Shown here: positions 24,804-33,324 of the stretch, in pieces
How positions within the stretch are numbered: the stretch's first letter is position 1
Layout of the letters: every line of letters begins with the position of its first letter
Assembly: GCF_002743335.1 (NCBI RefSeq)
Contig: NZ_PDZB01000026.1
Location: 1 to 35,575, forward strand
Direction of reading: 5' to 3'
Length of the DNA stretch: 35,575 bases
From: Sporosarcina sp. P32b
GTDB lineage: Bacteria; Bacillota; Bacilli; Bacillales_A; Planococcaceae
The notes under the pieces: model-generated
What the model was told of the DNA's origin: nothing
Database searches by the model: none
Seen by the model: only the letters and a program-made list of their open reading frames with translations
Translations under genes and position numbers: made by a program

Positions 24804-25970
24804 TTATTTAAATAAACCGAGCTTTTCAATACGACGAACCGCTTCTTGCAACCGTTCTTCACTTTCTAACAACCCAACACGAATATATCCTTCTCCATGA
24901 ACACCAAATCCGTTCCCTGGTGATACTGCGACGTCTGCTTTATCCAGTAATAAATCGGCGAAAGTTTCGCTTGTAAAGCCTTCTGGGACAGGTAGCCAAG
25001 CGAAAAATGAGCCGGTTGGAGCTGTGACATCCCAACCGATGCGTTCGCACTCCGTTAGCAATACTGTCAGGCGACCTTGATAGAGAGCCACTAACTCTTC
25101 AACGCATTGTTGAGGTCCCGTCAATGCTTCAATTGCGGCACGTTGAACTGCTGGGAAGATACTAGTGAATAAATGGTCTTGCAATACATTTAAAGCTTCA
25201 ATTATTTCAGAGTTACCAACGGCAAACCCAACACGCCAGCCTGCCATATTATACATTTTGGAGAGGGACAGCATTTCAATGCCGACTTCTTTTGCCCCTT
25301 CTGTTTGTAAGAAACTTATAGGTTTCTCACTCTCGAAACCAATGCCTCCATATGCAAAATCTTGTAAGACAGCAATCTGATTTTCTTTAGCAAATGCTAC
25401 AGTTTTTTCATAAAACTCGGGAGTTGCTGTGACGCCTGTAGGATTACTAGGATAGTTTAAGTACATTAATTTAGCATCTTTTTTCTGATCATCGGTTAGT
25501 TCATCGTAATCAGGAAGAAATTCATTTTCCTTACGTAACGGCATCGTATCATATCGAATGCCGGCTAAACTTACACCTGACAAGTAATCGGGATAACCAG
25601 GGTCTGGCAGCAATAATAGGTCTCCTTCATTCATAATAGCTAAAGGTAGTTCTACAACACCAATTTTTGTGCCGCCTAGTACCGCAACTTCAGTTTCAGG
25701 GTCAATCGTGACATCGTATTCACGCTGATAATATTCAGCGACTGCTTGTTTTAAAGCAAGAGTCCCTCTGAATGGAGAGTAACCATGTGTCGCTGGATCT
25801 TCAACAGCTTCTTGCAACGCTTTAATAATATGAGGGGGTGTCGGCTGATCAGGATTTCCACGCCCTAGATTAATCACATCTCTGCCTTCATCCATAGCCT
25901 TTTCTACTTTATTTAATAATATCGTAAAGAAATGCGGAGGGAGATTCTGTAACCGGTTGGACAATGCCAT
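24804..25970 (-). CDS. mtnE: Class I/II aminotransferase, MtnE (methionine salvage) type
   Basis: A 388-residue PLP enzyme. Typical features are INLGRGNPDQPTPPHI (residues 33-48), YSPFRGTLALK near 64, LMYLNYPSNPTG (168-179), and PLP-lysine Lys238 in SLSKMYNMAGWRVGF. The overall wording, including GWDVTAPTGSFFAWLPVPEG near 313 and the end motif GEGYIRVGLL, resembles B. subtilis MtnE (YkrV), which transaminates 2-keto-4-methylthiobutyrate to methionine. AGAAGGAA precedes ATG 25970. It is divergent from the SAM-riboswitch met operon but carries no S-box itself. Other aminotransferase specificities are possible. Confidence 0.8.
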   Translation of the reverse strand: MALSNRLQNLPPHFFTILLNKVEKAMDEGRDVINLGRGNPDQPTPPHIIKALQEAVEDPATHGYSPFRGTLALKQAVAEYYQREYDVTIDPETEVAVLGGTKIGVVELPLAIMNEGDLLLLPDPGYPDYLSGVSLAGIRYDTMPLRKENEFLPDYDELTDDQKKDAKLMYLNYPSNPTGVTATPEFYEKTVAFAKENQIAVLQDFAYGGIGFESEKPISFLQTEGAKEVGIEMLSLSKMYNMAGWRVGFAVGNSEIIEALNVLQDHLFTSIFPAVQRAAIEALTGPQQCVEELVALYQGRLTVLLTECERIGWDVTAPTGSFFAWLPVPEGFTSETFADLLLDKADVAVSPGNGFGVHGEGYIRVGLLESEERLQEAVRRIEKLGLFK

Positions 25971-26008
25971 AGTTTATTCCTTCTTTCTTTGATGGGGTAT
26001 TTGCGTTA

Positions 26009-26038
26009 AGTATACATAGATCATACTAGACTTTTCAA
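26009..26038 (-). promoter_or_regulatory. Putative promoter of the aminotransferase gene
   Basis: On the minus strand TTGAAA (26038-26033) and TATACT (26014-26009) are spaced 18 bp apart, about 40 bp before the start codon. Confidence 0.5.
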
Positions 26039-26140
26039 TAGAAGGTTTACTATTCGATTCCAGATGATTGCAAAAATTGAGTGCAATAAACAAAGTTGAT
26101 AGAAAAAGTCGGATATTCTGTTGAATTGTCGTTATTCACC

Positions 26141-26169
26141 TTGACAGTTTTATTAATTCAGATTAGTAT
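26141..26169 (+). promoter_or_regulatory. Putative sigma-A promoter of the met operon
   Basis: TTGACA (26141-26146), a 17-bp spacer and TAGTAT (26164-26169), with a start expected about 20 bp before the riboswitch. Confidence 0.6.
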
Positions 26170-26198
26170 ATGTTTTACGCATATAATTTAATATCAAT

Positions 26199-26310
26199 CT
26201 CTTATCAAGAGTGACTGAGGGAAAAGGCCCGTTGAAGTCCAGCAACCCCTTGAATGAATCGAGGAAGGTGCCAAATCCTACAGCATGGTTTTCCATCTGA
26301 GAGATAAGCT
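26199..26310 (+). ncRNA. SAM (S-box, SAM-I) riboswitch
   Basis: The conserved S-box core is readable in order: CTTATCAAGAG, GACTGAGGGA, GGCCCGTTGAAGTCC, AGCAACC, AAGGTGCCAAATCC, CAGCA, and closing GATAAG (26303-26308) pairing with CTTATC (26201-26206) as P1. A terminator hairpin follows. SAM binding should favour termination and shut down the methionine uptake operon. Confidence 0.97.
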
Positions 26311-26324
26311 GAGAATATTTCAGT

Positions 26325-26359
26325 AATTCTTTCATTTAGAAAATGAAAGAATTTTTTTT
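26325..26359 (+). terminator. Riboswitch-controlled terminator
   Basis: A 13-bp stem AATTCTTTCATTT (26325-26337) with AAATGAAAGAATT (26341-26353), loop AGA, then a long T run. It is the expression platform of the S-box upstream of metN. Confidence 0.92.
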
Positions 26360-26430
26360 AATTTAAAGAGAAGTGTTAATGCCATCAATTAATTATTATT
26401 ATTTACTTGAATGTAGAAAGAAGTGAGAAC

Positions 26431-27444
26431 ATGATCCAAATTCAACATTTGTCTAAGGTATATCAGACAAAAGAAAGAGTGGTAAAAGGTGTAGATGATG
26501 TATCACTAGACATCGAGACTGGAGAAATATTTGGTATTGTCGGTTATTCAGGAGCGGGAAAAAGTTCTCTCATACGCTGTTTGAATTTGTTGGAAAAACC
26601 AACGAGCGGCACGATCTTAATTAATGATGTGAATTTAACAAAACTATCAGGAGTTCAACTTCGGCAGGCGCGCTTGAAGATTGGAATGATATTTCAGCAC
26701 TTTTATTTAATAAGCCAAAAGACGATTTTCGAAAATGTCGCATTTGCTTTACAGGCAGCCAAAATGCCGTCAGATAAAATAGAAATTCGTGTAATGGAAC
26801 TACTGGAAATGGTGGGACTGTCTGAAAAACGCAATGTATATCCCGCGCAGTTGAGCGGGGGGCAGAAGCAACGCGTTGGTATTGCGAGAGCCTTAGCCAA
26901 TAATCCATCCGTTTTGCTTTGTGATGAAGCGACATCTGCACTGGACCCTAACACGACGATGTCTATATTACGATTGTTGAAAAAGATCAATAAAGAATTG
27001 AATATTACCATTGTGTTAATTACGCATGAGATGAATGTGGTAAAAGAGATTTGTGATCGCATGGCGATTATGCAGGATGGTAAAGTTATTGAAGAAGGAC
27101 AGGTGTATGACATCTTTTCTAACCCGGTTCAACCTTTGACAAAGGAGTTTATTAGCAGTGTAGTGTCTTATGACATCCCTGAAGCTGTCATATCTAATTT
27201 GGTCGGTACACTGATAAAAATCACATTTAAAGGTGAAGTAGCGATGGAAGGTGTGATTTCCGATACAATGCAGAAGTATAGAGTCAAAGGAAACTTCCTG
27301 CATGGATCGATTGAATATATTCAAGAACGAGCACTTGGGATTTTCTTAATGGAATTACAAGGTGAACATGAAGAAGTAGAGCAAGCGATTGCATACATAC
27401 TTGAACAAAACGCACAAGTGGAGGTGATCCGACAACATGTTTGA
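26431..27444 (+). CDS. metN: Methionine ABC transporter ATP-binding protein MetN
   Basis: A 337-residue ABC ATPase. Walker A is GYSGAGKSS (38-46), the signature LSGGQKQR near 139, Walker B VLLCDEATSALD near 158 and the switch His in LITHEMNVV near 195. A C-terminal NIL domain (about 265-337) is the methionine-sensing part of MetN proteins. ATG 26431 follows GAAGTGAG; the frame opens 24 bp earlier at TTG without a site. It is the first gene behind the SAM riboswitch and overlaps metI by 8 bp. Confidence 0.95.
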   Translation: MIQIQHLSKVYQTKERVVKGVDDVSLDIETGEIFGIVGYSGAGKSSLIRCLNLLEKPTSGTILINDVNLTKLSGVQLRQARLKIGMIFQHFYLISQKTIFENVAFALQAAKMPSDKIEIRVMELLEMVGLSEKRNVYPAQLSGGQKQRVGIARALANNPSVLLCDEATSALDPNTTMSILRLLKKINKELNITIVLITHEMNVVKEICDRMAIMQDGKVIEEGQVYDIFSNPVQPLTKEFISSVVSYDIPEAVISNLVGTLIKITFKGEVAMEGVISDTMQKYRVKGNFLHGSIEYIQERALGIFLMELQGEHEEVEQAIAYILEQNAQVEVIRQHV

Positions 27445-28105
27445 TCTAGCCCACATCATGGAACTTATGCCGGATATTATGAAAGCATTTGGTGAAACAC
27501 TTTATATGATCGGCATCTCCCTTTCGATTGCGCTGATCATTGGGTTGCCGCTTGGTGTTCTATTATTTACAACAGATAAAGGACTATTTTTAGAGAACCG
27601 TGCAATTAATTCGGTTGTTGGATTTTTCGTCAACATTATTCGCTCGATTCCATTCATTATTCTACTTGTAGCCCTAATACCATTGACGAAACTAATCGTT
27701 GGAAATACGATTGGACCGGCAGCTGCAAGTGTATCGCTTTCTGTTGCAGCGATTCCTTTCTTTGCGAGGATTGTTGAGACGTCCATGCGTGAAATAGACA
27801 AAGGGGTTATAGAAGCAGCCATTTCAACGGGTGCTTCACCATGGATGATTATTTGGAATGTGCTACTACCTGAATCTAAGTCGAGTATTATCCAAGGACT
27901 TACACTGACGTTAATTAACTTAGTTGCCTATTCAGCAATGGCTGGATTTGTTGGTGGTGGAGGAATTGGAGACTTGGCCATTCGTTTCGGCTATTACCGA
28001 TATGATGACAGTATTATGCTAGTTACCGTCGCCATTTTAATAGTGCTAGTGCAGTTGATTCAATTTGGTGGAGACCGTTTTTCAAAAATGATAGATAAAA
28101 GATAA
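27437..28105 (+). CDS. metI: Methionine ABC transporter permease
   Basis: A 222-residue membrane permease (MetI, called MetP in Bacillus) with about five to six helices and the ABC-binding EAA loop EAAISTGASPWMIIWNVLLPES near residue 120. FETLYMIGISLSIALIIGLPLGVLL-like wording at the N-terminus is typical. GGAGGTGATC, a nearly perfect ribosome binding site, lies within the end of metN. It works with MetN and MetQ for methionine uptake. Confidence 0.94.
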   Translation: MFDLAHIMELMPDIMKAFGETLYMIGISLSIALIIGLPLGVLLFTTDKGLFLENRAINSVVGFFVNIIRSIPFIILLVALIPLTKLIVGNTIGPAAASVSLSVAAIPFFARIVETSMREIDKGVIEAAISTGASPWMIIWNVLLPESKSSIIQGLTLTLINLVAYSAMAGFVGGGGIGDLAIRFGYYRYDDSIMLVTVAILIVLVQLIQFGGDRFSKMIDKR

Positions 28106-28123
28106 TAGGGGAGAGATGGATTT

Positions 28124-28948
28124 ATGAAGAAACTAGTACTGGCATTCATTCTTACTGCGCTGGTTGCGGCATTGGCAGCTTGTGGAGGAGAAAAGTCTAC
28201 CGAAAAATCGGATGACGATAAAAATATTCATTTTGGTGCAACAGCAGGCCCTTATAGTGACATGTTAAAAAAAGCCATTCAACCAGCACTTGAGGAAAAG
28301 GGATATACTGTTAAAATAACAGAATTCAGCGACTATATTCAGCCGAATATTTCGTTGGACAGTGGAGATATTGATGCGAACCTATTCCAAAACATTACGT
28401 ACTTGGAAAACTTCGAGAAAGAAAACAATATGGAACTTTCTGAGTTAATTATAGTACCGACAGCGCCATTAGGTATCTATTCAAACAAATATAAGTCTCT
28501 TGAGGAAATTGAAGATGGGTCAACTATTACTATTCCAAATGATCCAGTGAACGCAGCGAGAACGTTATATGTATTGGAAGATGTAGGGTTAGTGAAAATG
28601 GATGAAGAAATTGACCAATTAACGGCATCTGAAAAAGATATCACAGAGAACCCGAAGAACTTAGTGATTCAGCCGGTTGAGGCAGGGCAATTACCACGTT
28701 CAGTTGAGGGATCTGATTTGGCAGCAGTACCTGGTAACTTTGCTATTGCAGCAAATATGGATTTATTAGACGCACTAGCTTTAGAAGATATGCCGGACAA
28801 GTTCCGTAATGTGGTAGCTGTGAAAACAGATAATGTAGATAAGCAATTTGCGAAAGATATTATTGAAGTAGTAGAATCTGAGCAATTTCTAGAAATAATC
28901 GAATCCGAATTTAAAGGTTTCGGCAAACCAGCTTGGATGGAAAAGTAA
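28124..28948 (+). CDS. metQ: Methionine-binding lipoprotein MetQ
   Basis: A 274-residue NlpA/MetQ-family binding protein. The lipoprotein signal ends in lipobox LAAC with Cys20. The body shows FGATAGPYSDMLKKAI near 36, DANLFQNITYLENF near 88, ITIPNDPVNAARTLYVLEDVGLV near 133 and AAVPGNFAIAANMDL near 203. GGGGAGAG precedes ATG 28124. It is the last gene of metNIQ and delivers methionine to the permease. Confidence 0.95.
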   Translation: MKKLVLAFILTALVAALAACGGEKSTEKSDDDKNIHFGATAGPYSDMLKKAIQPALEEKGYTVKITEFSDYIQPNISLDSGDIDANLFQNITYLENFEKENNMELSELIIVPTAPLGIYSNKYKSLEEIEDGSTITIPNDPVNAARTLYVLEDVGLVKMDEEIDQLTASEKDITENPKNLVIQPVEAGQLPRSVEGSDLAAVPGNFAIAANMDLLDALALEDMPDKFRNVVAVKTDNVDKQFAKDIIEVVESEQFLEIIESEFKGFGKPAWMEK

Positions 28949-28979
28949 TATACAACTAGATAGTAGCAATGCAAAAAAT

Positions 28980-29027
28980 ATACCAGACGTGAAGACAATA
29001 GAAAGTGTCTTCACGTCTGGTATTTTA
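28980..29027. terminator. Terminator between metQ and the serine dehydratase gene
   Basis: An 18-bp perfect stem (28980-28997 with 29006-29023), A-rich on the left and T-rich on the right, so usable by both convergent genes. Confidence 0.9.
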
Positions 29028-29035
29028 CTGCAGAA

Positions 29036-30613
29036 TTATTCTGTTTCTACCAATACAATATCATCAATAATAGGTACATCGCGTTTTAACTCTGCAAGCA
29101 TTTCCTCGTCCACTGAGCCGTCGATTTCACAAATCGTAATAGCGGGACCGTCAATTGCAAACCGTTCATTCGCCATACGGGCAATATTGATTCCTTTTCT
29201 CGAGAGAATACTTAAAAGGTCGGCGATGACTCCTTTTTGATCGGTATGGCGAATCAATAGTGCTGGACGTTCGCCTGAGAACTTTAATGGATAATCATCG
29301 AGTTCCTGTACTTCAATTTTACCTCCACCAAGTGAACTGGCGAGAACTTTTATTGTGTTGGTCAATCCTGTTAACTCCACAAGTACGGTGTTTGGATGAT
29401 AGCTACCCAGCACGCGTTTCGTGAATTCATATTCCAAACCTGTTTCGTTCGCAAGTTCTTTAGCGTTCGGAATTCTTTCATCAGTTGTATTGTAACCCAT
29501 GACACCAGCCAGAAGCGCTAAGTCGGTACCATGTCCTTGATAAGTAGTGGCGAAAGAACCCATTAATGAAAACTTCGCACGAATAGGTTGCTCATTCAAA
29601 AGCTGATGTGCAACATTCCCAATTCGAACAGCTCCAGCAGTGTGTGAGCTTGATGGACCAATCATGACAGGGCCGATGATTTCATAGGCGCTTTGATATT
29701 TAGCTGGTGCACCACTGCTTTTTGCTTTTTGCTCTTTGTCTTTACCAAATACTTGGGTTTTCAGTTTTTGACCCGTGGGTGTACCAGCAAGTCCACCGAT
29801 TCCAGTTTCGCGCAGTGATTCTGGCATGTTCTGTCCTACTTCGTGCATAACGTGAATTACTTCGTCTGGAGGGATGATACTTACAACCCCTGCCATCGCC
29901 ATATCTGCGGCAGCTTCAGCTGTGATAGCATGCAGTCCATTTCGAATGATACATGGAATTTCTACTAGACCTGCCACCGGATCACAAACTAGCCCCAATG
30001 AGTTTTTCAGTGCGATACCTATTGCGTGACCGACTTGGTCAGGTGTGCCGCCAGCTAGTTCTACCAATGTACCTGCCGCCATTGCGGTAGCAGAACCGAC
30101 TTCCGCTTGGCATCCTCCCGCGGCTCCTGAAATAGAAGCGCGATTTGCGATGACCAACCCTAGCGCAGATGCTGTGAACATAGATAAAACAATTTGTTCG
30201 CGGGTGTACTTGCCCGTATCAAGCGCATGCACTAGAACAGCAGGTAAGATTCCTGCCGATCCCGCAGTAGGCGTTGCAACGATTCTTCCCATATTCGCAT
30301 TTACTTCAGATACTGCCAGTGCGTTTGCTGCGGTATTAAGTGTAGAAGGATGAACAAATGAATTTCCCTTTTTCGCATAATCATATAAGCGCTGTCCATC
30401 GCCGCCCGTTAGTCCGGTGCGTGACATGACAGATGTAGTCGTTCCTTTGCGAACAGCTTCTTCCATTACCGTAAATTGTTCTGACATTTTCTTGATGATA
30501 GTGTCTCTCTGCATGCTTTTTTGCTTGATTTCAGATTGAATCATTAGCTCATAAATCGGCGTATGATCCTGTTCTGCATGCTCGATCAGTTGGTTTAAAC
30601 TCGTGAATGCCAT
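29036..30613 (-). CDS. sdaA: Single-chain L-serine dehydratase (alpha-beta order) with ACT domain
   Basis: A 525-residue iron-sulfur L-serine deaminase, serine to pyruvate and ammonia. Residues about 1-288 match the alpha chain, with SRTGLTGGDGQRLYDYAKKG and the cluster Cys168 (GGCQAEVGSA), Cys210 (LVCDPVAG) and Cys221 (IPCIIRN). After a Lys-rich linker (about 290-308) comes the beta chain (YEIIGPVMIGPSSSHTAGAVRIG) and a C-terminal ACT domain (about 450-525, PALLIRHTDQKGVIADLL). Bacillus usually has separate SdaAB and SdaAA, and E. coli has the beta-alpha order. ATG 30613 has AGGGAG upstream; the frame opens 24 codons earlier without a site. A cre site at the promoter suggests catabolite repression. 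Confidence 0.92.
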   Translation of the reverse strand: MAFTSLNQLIEHAEQDHTPIYELMIQSEIKQKSMQRDTIIKKMSEQFTVMEEAVRKGTTTSVMSRTGLTGGDGQRLYDYAKKGNSFVHPSTLNTAANALAVSEVNANMGRIVATPTAGSAGILPAVLVHALDTGKYTREQIVLSMFTASALGLVIANRASISGAAGGCQAEVGSATAMAAGTLVELAGGTPDQVGHAIGIALKNSLGLVCDPVAGLVEIPCIIRNGLHAITAEAAADMAMAGVVSIIPPDEVIHVMHEVGQNMPESLRETGIGGLAGTPTGQKLKTQVFGKDKEQKAKSSGAPAKYQSAYEIIGPVMIGPSSSHTAGAVRIGNVAHQLLNEQPIRAKFSLMGSFATTYQGHGTDLALLAGVMGYNTTDERIPNAKELANETGLEYEFTKRVLGSYHPNTVLVELTGLTNTIKVLASSLGGGKIEVQELDDYPLKFSGERPALLIRHTDQKGVIADLLSILSRKGINIARMANERFAIDGPAITICEIDGSVDEEMLAELKRDVPIIDDIVLVETE

Positions 30614-30697
30614 TTGTGATTGCTCCCTAAAGAAAACCGTTCCATATGAAAAAGTGGAACCGTTCTCGCTGTATTTGATATTCATTACTAATTTAAT

Positions 30698-30744
30698 TGA
30701 AAGCGCTTTCTTACTATTATTTGTTATTTCATGTCAAATGTCAA
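30698..30744 (-). promoter_or_regulatory. Promoter with overlapping cre site of the serine dehydratase gene
   Basis: On the minus strand TTGACA (30744-30739), a 17-bp spacer and AATAAT (30721-30716) form a good promoter. TGAAAGCGCTTTCT at 30698-30711 is a near-ideal CcpA cre palindrome covering the expected start of transcription. Confidence 0.75.
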
Positions 30745-30795
30745 TCAATTGAAAAGATACTGAAGCTTCAAATGCCCAGTACCTTTAGTACATTT

Positions 30796-31851
30796 TTAAT
30801 AGCGTTGAAGATCGGATAGTACATAATGATAGATCAATTGTAAAGTATTCTTTAAAGAATCCTCATGTGTACGTTCAAACGCATGGGAAGAGTCAATTCC
30901 CGGTCCAATCAAGCCATGGATGATGTCGTGTCCTGCCTTAATAGCGGCAGATGCATCAGATCCGTAATGTGGATACATATCGATTTTGTACCCGATGTTG
31001 TGTTGTTTTGCCAGCTCCACTAGGTGATTACGCAGTCCGTAATGGTACGGGCCACTAGAGTCTTTGGCGCAAATGGATACCGTGTATTCGTCTGTGGTCT
31101 GACCGTCACCCATGGCACCCATATCGACTGCTACATACTCGACGGTTTCTTCAGTAATATTTGAGTTACCACCATAACCAATTTCTTCATTATTCGATAT
31201 AAGGAAGTGTGTCGTGTAAGGCAATTCTATACTTTCGACTTGGATATGTTTAATGAGCTGCAACAGCATCGCGACACTTGCTTTGTCATCCAAGTGGCGG
31301 GACTTAATATAGCCGCTCTCAGTGACTTCCACGCGTGGCTCCAATGAGATGAAATCTCCTACCTCGATACCAAGTGCACGAATACCCTCTGCTGTATTCA
31401 CTTTTGCATCGATACGAACTTCCATATTAACTTGATTGCGTTCTGCTGTACCAGCGTTTTTGTAAACGTGAACAGATGTCTGATGAAGCAAAATTGTTCC
31501 CGTAAAAGTCTCGCCCGAAGCTGTGTGGATCTTACAATATTCGCCTTCAATTGAATTGTAGTGGTAGCCACCGATTAAATCGAGCTTCAGACGACCGTTA
31601 CTTTTCACTTCCTTGACCATCGCACCCAGTGTATCCACGTGAGCTGTCAACATTCGGTGCTCTTTGTCGTTTTTACCTGGTAGTGTAGCGATTAACCCAC
31701 CTTTACGGTTGCGTTTTGTTTTTACATTATATTCTTGTAAGAAGGTTTCTACAAACGAAATCACTTGTTTCGTATATCCTGAAGGGCTTGGAATGGATAC
31801 AAGTTGTTGAATAAGTTCTGCAGTCTCCTTTGTATCTGGTTGATAAGCCAT
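30796..31851 (-). CDS. M42-family metallo-aminopeptidase
   Basis: A 351-residue protein of peptidase family M42 (glutamyl aminopeptidase/FrvX/YhfE-like), cytoplasmic with two metal ions. Ligands are visible: His71 and Asp73 (TAHVDTLG), Asp188 (RHLDDKAS), catalytic Glu222 and ligand Glu223 (SNNEEIGYGG), Asp243 (VDMG) and His in DSSHAFERTH near 329. AAAGGAGG precedes ATG 31851. It appears to be transcribed alone, the downstream serine dehydratase gene having its own promoter. The physiological peptide substrates are unknown. Confidence 0.9.
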   Translation of the reverse strand: MAYQPDTKETAELIQQLVSIPSPSGYTKQVISFVETFLQEYNVKTKRNRKGGLIATLPGKNDKEHRMLTAHVDTLGAMVKEVKSNGRLKLDLIGGYHYNSIEGEYCKIHTASGETFTGTILLHQTSVHVYKNAGTAERNQVNMEVRIDAKVNTAEGIRALGIEVGDFISLEPRVEVTESGYIKSRHLDDKASVAMLLQLIKHIQVESIELPYTTHFLISNNEEIGYGGNSNITEETVEYVAVDMGAMGDGQTTDEYTVSICAKDSSGPYHYGLRNHLVELAKQHNIGYKIDMYPHYGSDASAAIKAGHDIIHGLIGPGIDSSHAFERTHEDSLKNTLQLIYHYVLSDLQRY

Positions 31852-32028
31852 ATATTGAACCTCCTTTTATTGGACGTATATTAGTTTAGTCTATCGCGTT
31901 AGATGCATAGTTTCAACGATTTACAACGAACTGAATAAGTCCTATACGATCAACTTATGGTATAATTAATTAATGAAATTATATAAAAGCGAATATACAA
32001 TATGACGAGCAAGGTAGGGGACTTCAAT

Positions 32029-32514
32029 ATGAATGAAGAAACAAATTCAGCACAAGAAATTTTAGAACTTAGAGAACAAATAATAAAGTATGAGAAGGTT
32101 ATAGAGGATTTATCAGCGCCAATTATTCCTTCTATTGTACCGGAAACGATTTTAGTTCCGCTAACGGGCGCTCTTTCAGTAGGACGCTTTATACATATCC
32201 AAGAAAAAATAGTGCAAAGAATATCTGATAATAACATACTGACAGTAGTCTTTGATTTTACCGATATCAGTACGTTGGCAGTAGAAGAAAATATGGGATA
32301 CGAACTATTGAGTGAAAAAATCAATGAATTAGTCAGTGTATTGCAATTGATGGGCACAGAAACAGTCTTCGTAGGATTTTCACCGGAGTTTGCTCAAAAT
32401 TTAATTTTATCTAATGTATCGAACTTTAATCAAATTCGGGCATTTACGAATTTCCGTGAAGGTCTTCGCTATTTATTGGATCAAAAGGGAATGGAAATTG
32501 TGTATAAAAAATAA
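32029..32514 (+). CDS. STAS-domain protein, RsbR-like
   Basis: A 161-residue protein: a short N-terminal helix (residues 5-27), then a STAS domain (about 35-155) with VPETILVPLTGALSVGRFIHIQ and LQLMGTETVFVGFSPEFAQNL, wording close to RsbR co-antagonists of the sigma-B stressosome. It lacks their N-terminal globin-like sensor. By alignment from memory, the two phosphorylated Thr positions of RsbR appear as Asn88 and Val115, so it may not be a normal RsbT substrate. ATG 32029 was chosen because GGTAGGGG lies 8 bp upstream; ATG 32002 in frame has no site. No rsbS or rsbT is nearby. Confidence 0.75.
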   Translation: MNEETNSAQEILELREQIIKYEKVIEDLSAPIIPSIVPETILVPLTGALSVGRFIHIQEKIVQRISDNNILTVVFDFTDISTLAVEENMGYELLSEKINELVSVLQLMGTETVFVGFSPEFAQNLILSNVSNFNQIRAFTNFREGLRYLLDQKGMEIVYKK

Positions 32515-32573
32515 AATAATGCCTGTGCAACAGCAGATTTTGTAGTCTACTGTTACACAGGCATTATTTTATT
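32514..32573. terminator. Bidirectional terminator between the STAS and UspA genes
   Basis: AATAATGCCTGTG near 32516-32528 pairs with CACAGGCATTATT near 32556-32568, with further imperfect pairing inside. It has A-rich and T-rich flanks and lies between two convergent stops. Confidence 0.85.
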
Positions 32574-32574
32574 A

Positions 32575-33006
32575 TCACATATTACGAACGACTAATACAT
32601 CACATGAAGCAGTGAAAACAATTGCCTCAGAGACAGAACCTAGAAAATAATGTTCGGCATTTTTTAAACCCTGTGCGCCACAGACGATTAAGTCGGCTTC
32701 TAATTCATGGGAAAGTTCTTTGGAAATATTTACTTTCGGATCACCATGTTTGATATGTGTTTCCACATGGTCAATACCTTCTTCTTTGGCAATGGCTTTA
32801 TAGCTATTGAGCAAATCCTCCATGAGCTGCTGTTGTCGTTCTAGATAGGATTCGTCATCTTCATCAATCGAAAAGATATCCATGATGTTGACAATATGCA
32901 AACGCGCATTTTCTTCTAGTTTTACCATCTCTATCGATTTATGCAAGGCAAGTTTTGCCTCACTTGAACCATCTACTGCGACTAGAATGTTCATGTATTC
33001 ATTCAT
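32575..33006 (-). CDS. Universal stress protein (UspA family)
   Basis: A 143-residue single-domain UspA protein. The N-terminal strand NILVAVDGSSEAKLAL carries the conserved Asp, and the ATP-binding motif G-x2-G-x9-G-S is present as GAQGLKNAEHYFLGSVS near residues 107-123, so nucleotide binding is likely. GGGAGGGG lies before ATG 33006. Role: general stress survival; no specific partner is indicated. Confidence 0.92.
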   Translation of the reverse strand: MNEYMNILVAVDGSSEAKLALHKSIEMVKLEENARLHIVNIMDIFSIDEDDESYLERQQQLMEDLLNSYKAIAKEEGIDHVETHIKHGDPKVNISKELSHELEADLIVCGAQGLKNAEHYFLGSVSEAIVFTASCDVLVVRNM

Positions 33007-33324
33007 CTGTCAAATCCCCTCCCGAAAATCAGGATAGTTTCACCTAAATTCGATGTAACAACGATATCATAGTAATAATGTGCTTCTTAATCTACCTTAA
33101 TTATACCATGTTTATACATATACTTTCCTAATTCACAGAAAAATCAAAAGGATATATGAAATTTTGTATTTACGTTGTATATTTACTTTACACCACATGC
33201 AGTATTACAATTTATTAAGTATGATAAGAAGAGAAAACGAGTCCTATCACTGGTATAAAATTTTATTGTGAACATACTAACATGTATTAACCAACGCGTA
33301 AGAATAAATTAGGAGGAATAAAAC
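33007..33324. other. Intergenic region between divergent uspA-like and DUF4256 genes
   Basis: 318 AT-rich bases that must hold both promoters. I could not settle on a clear -35/-10 pair for either gene, and saw no small gene or RNA element. Confidence 0.3.

Noticed and set aside
30614..30685. In-frame 24-residue extension of the serine dehydratase
   Set aside because: No ribosome binding site at 30685; AGGGAG precedes ATG 30613, where the family homology begins.
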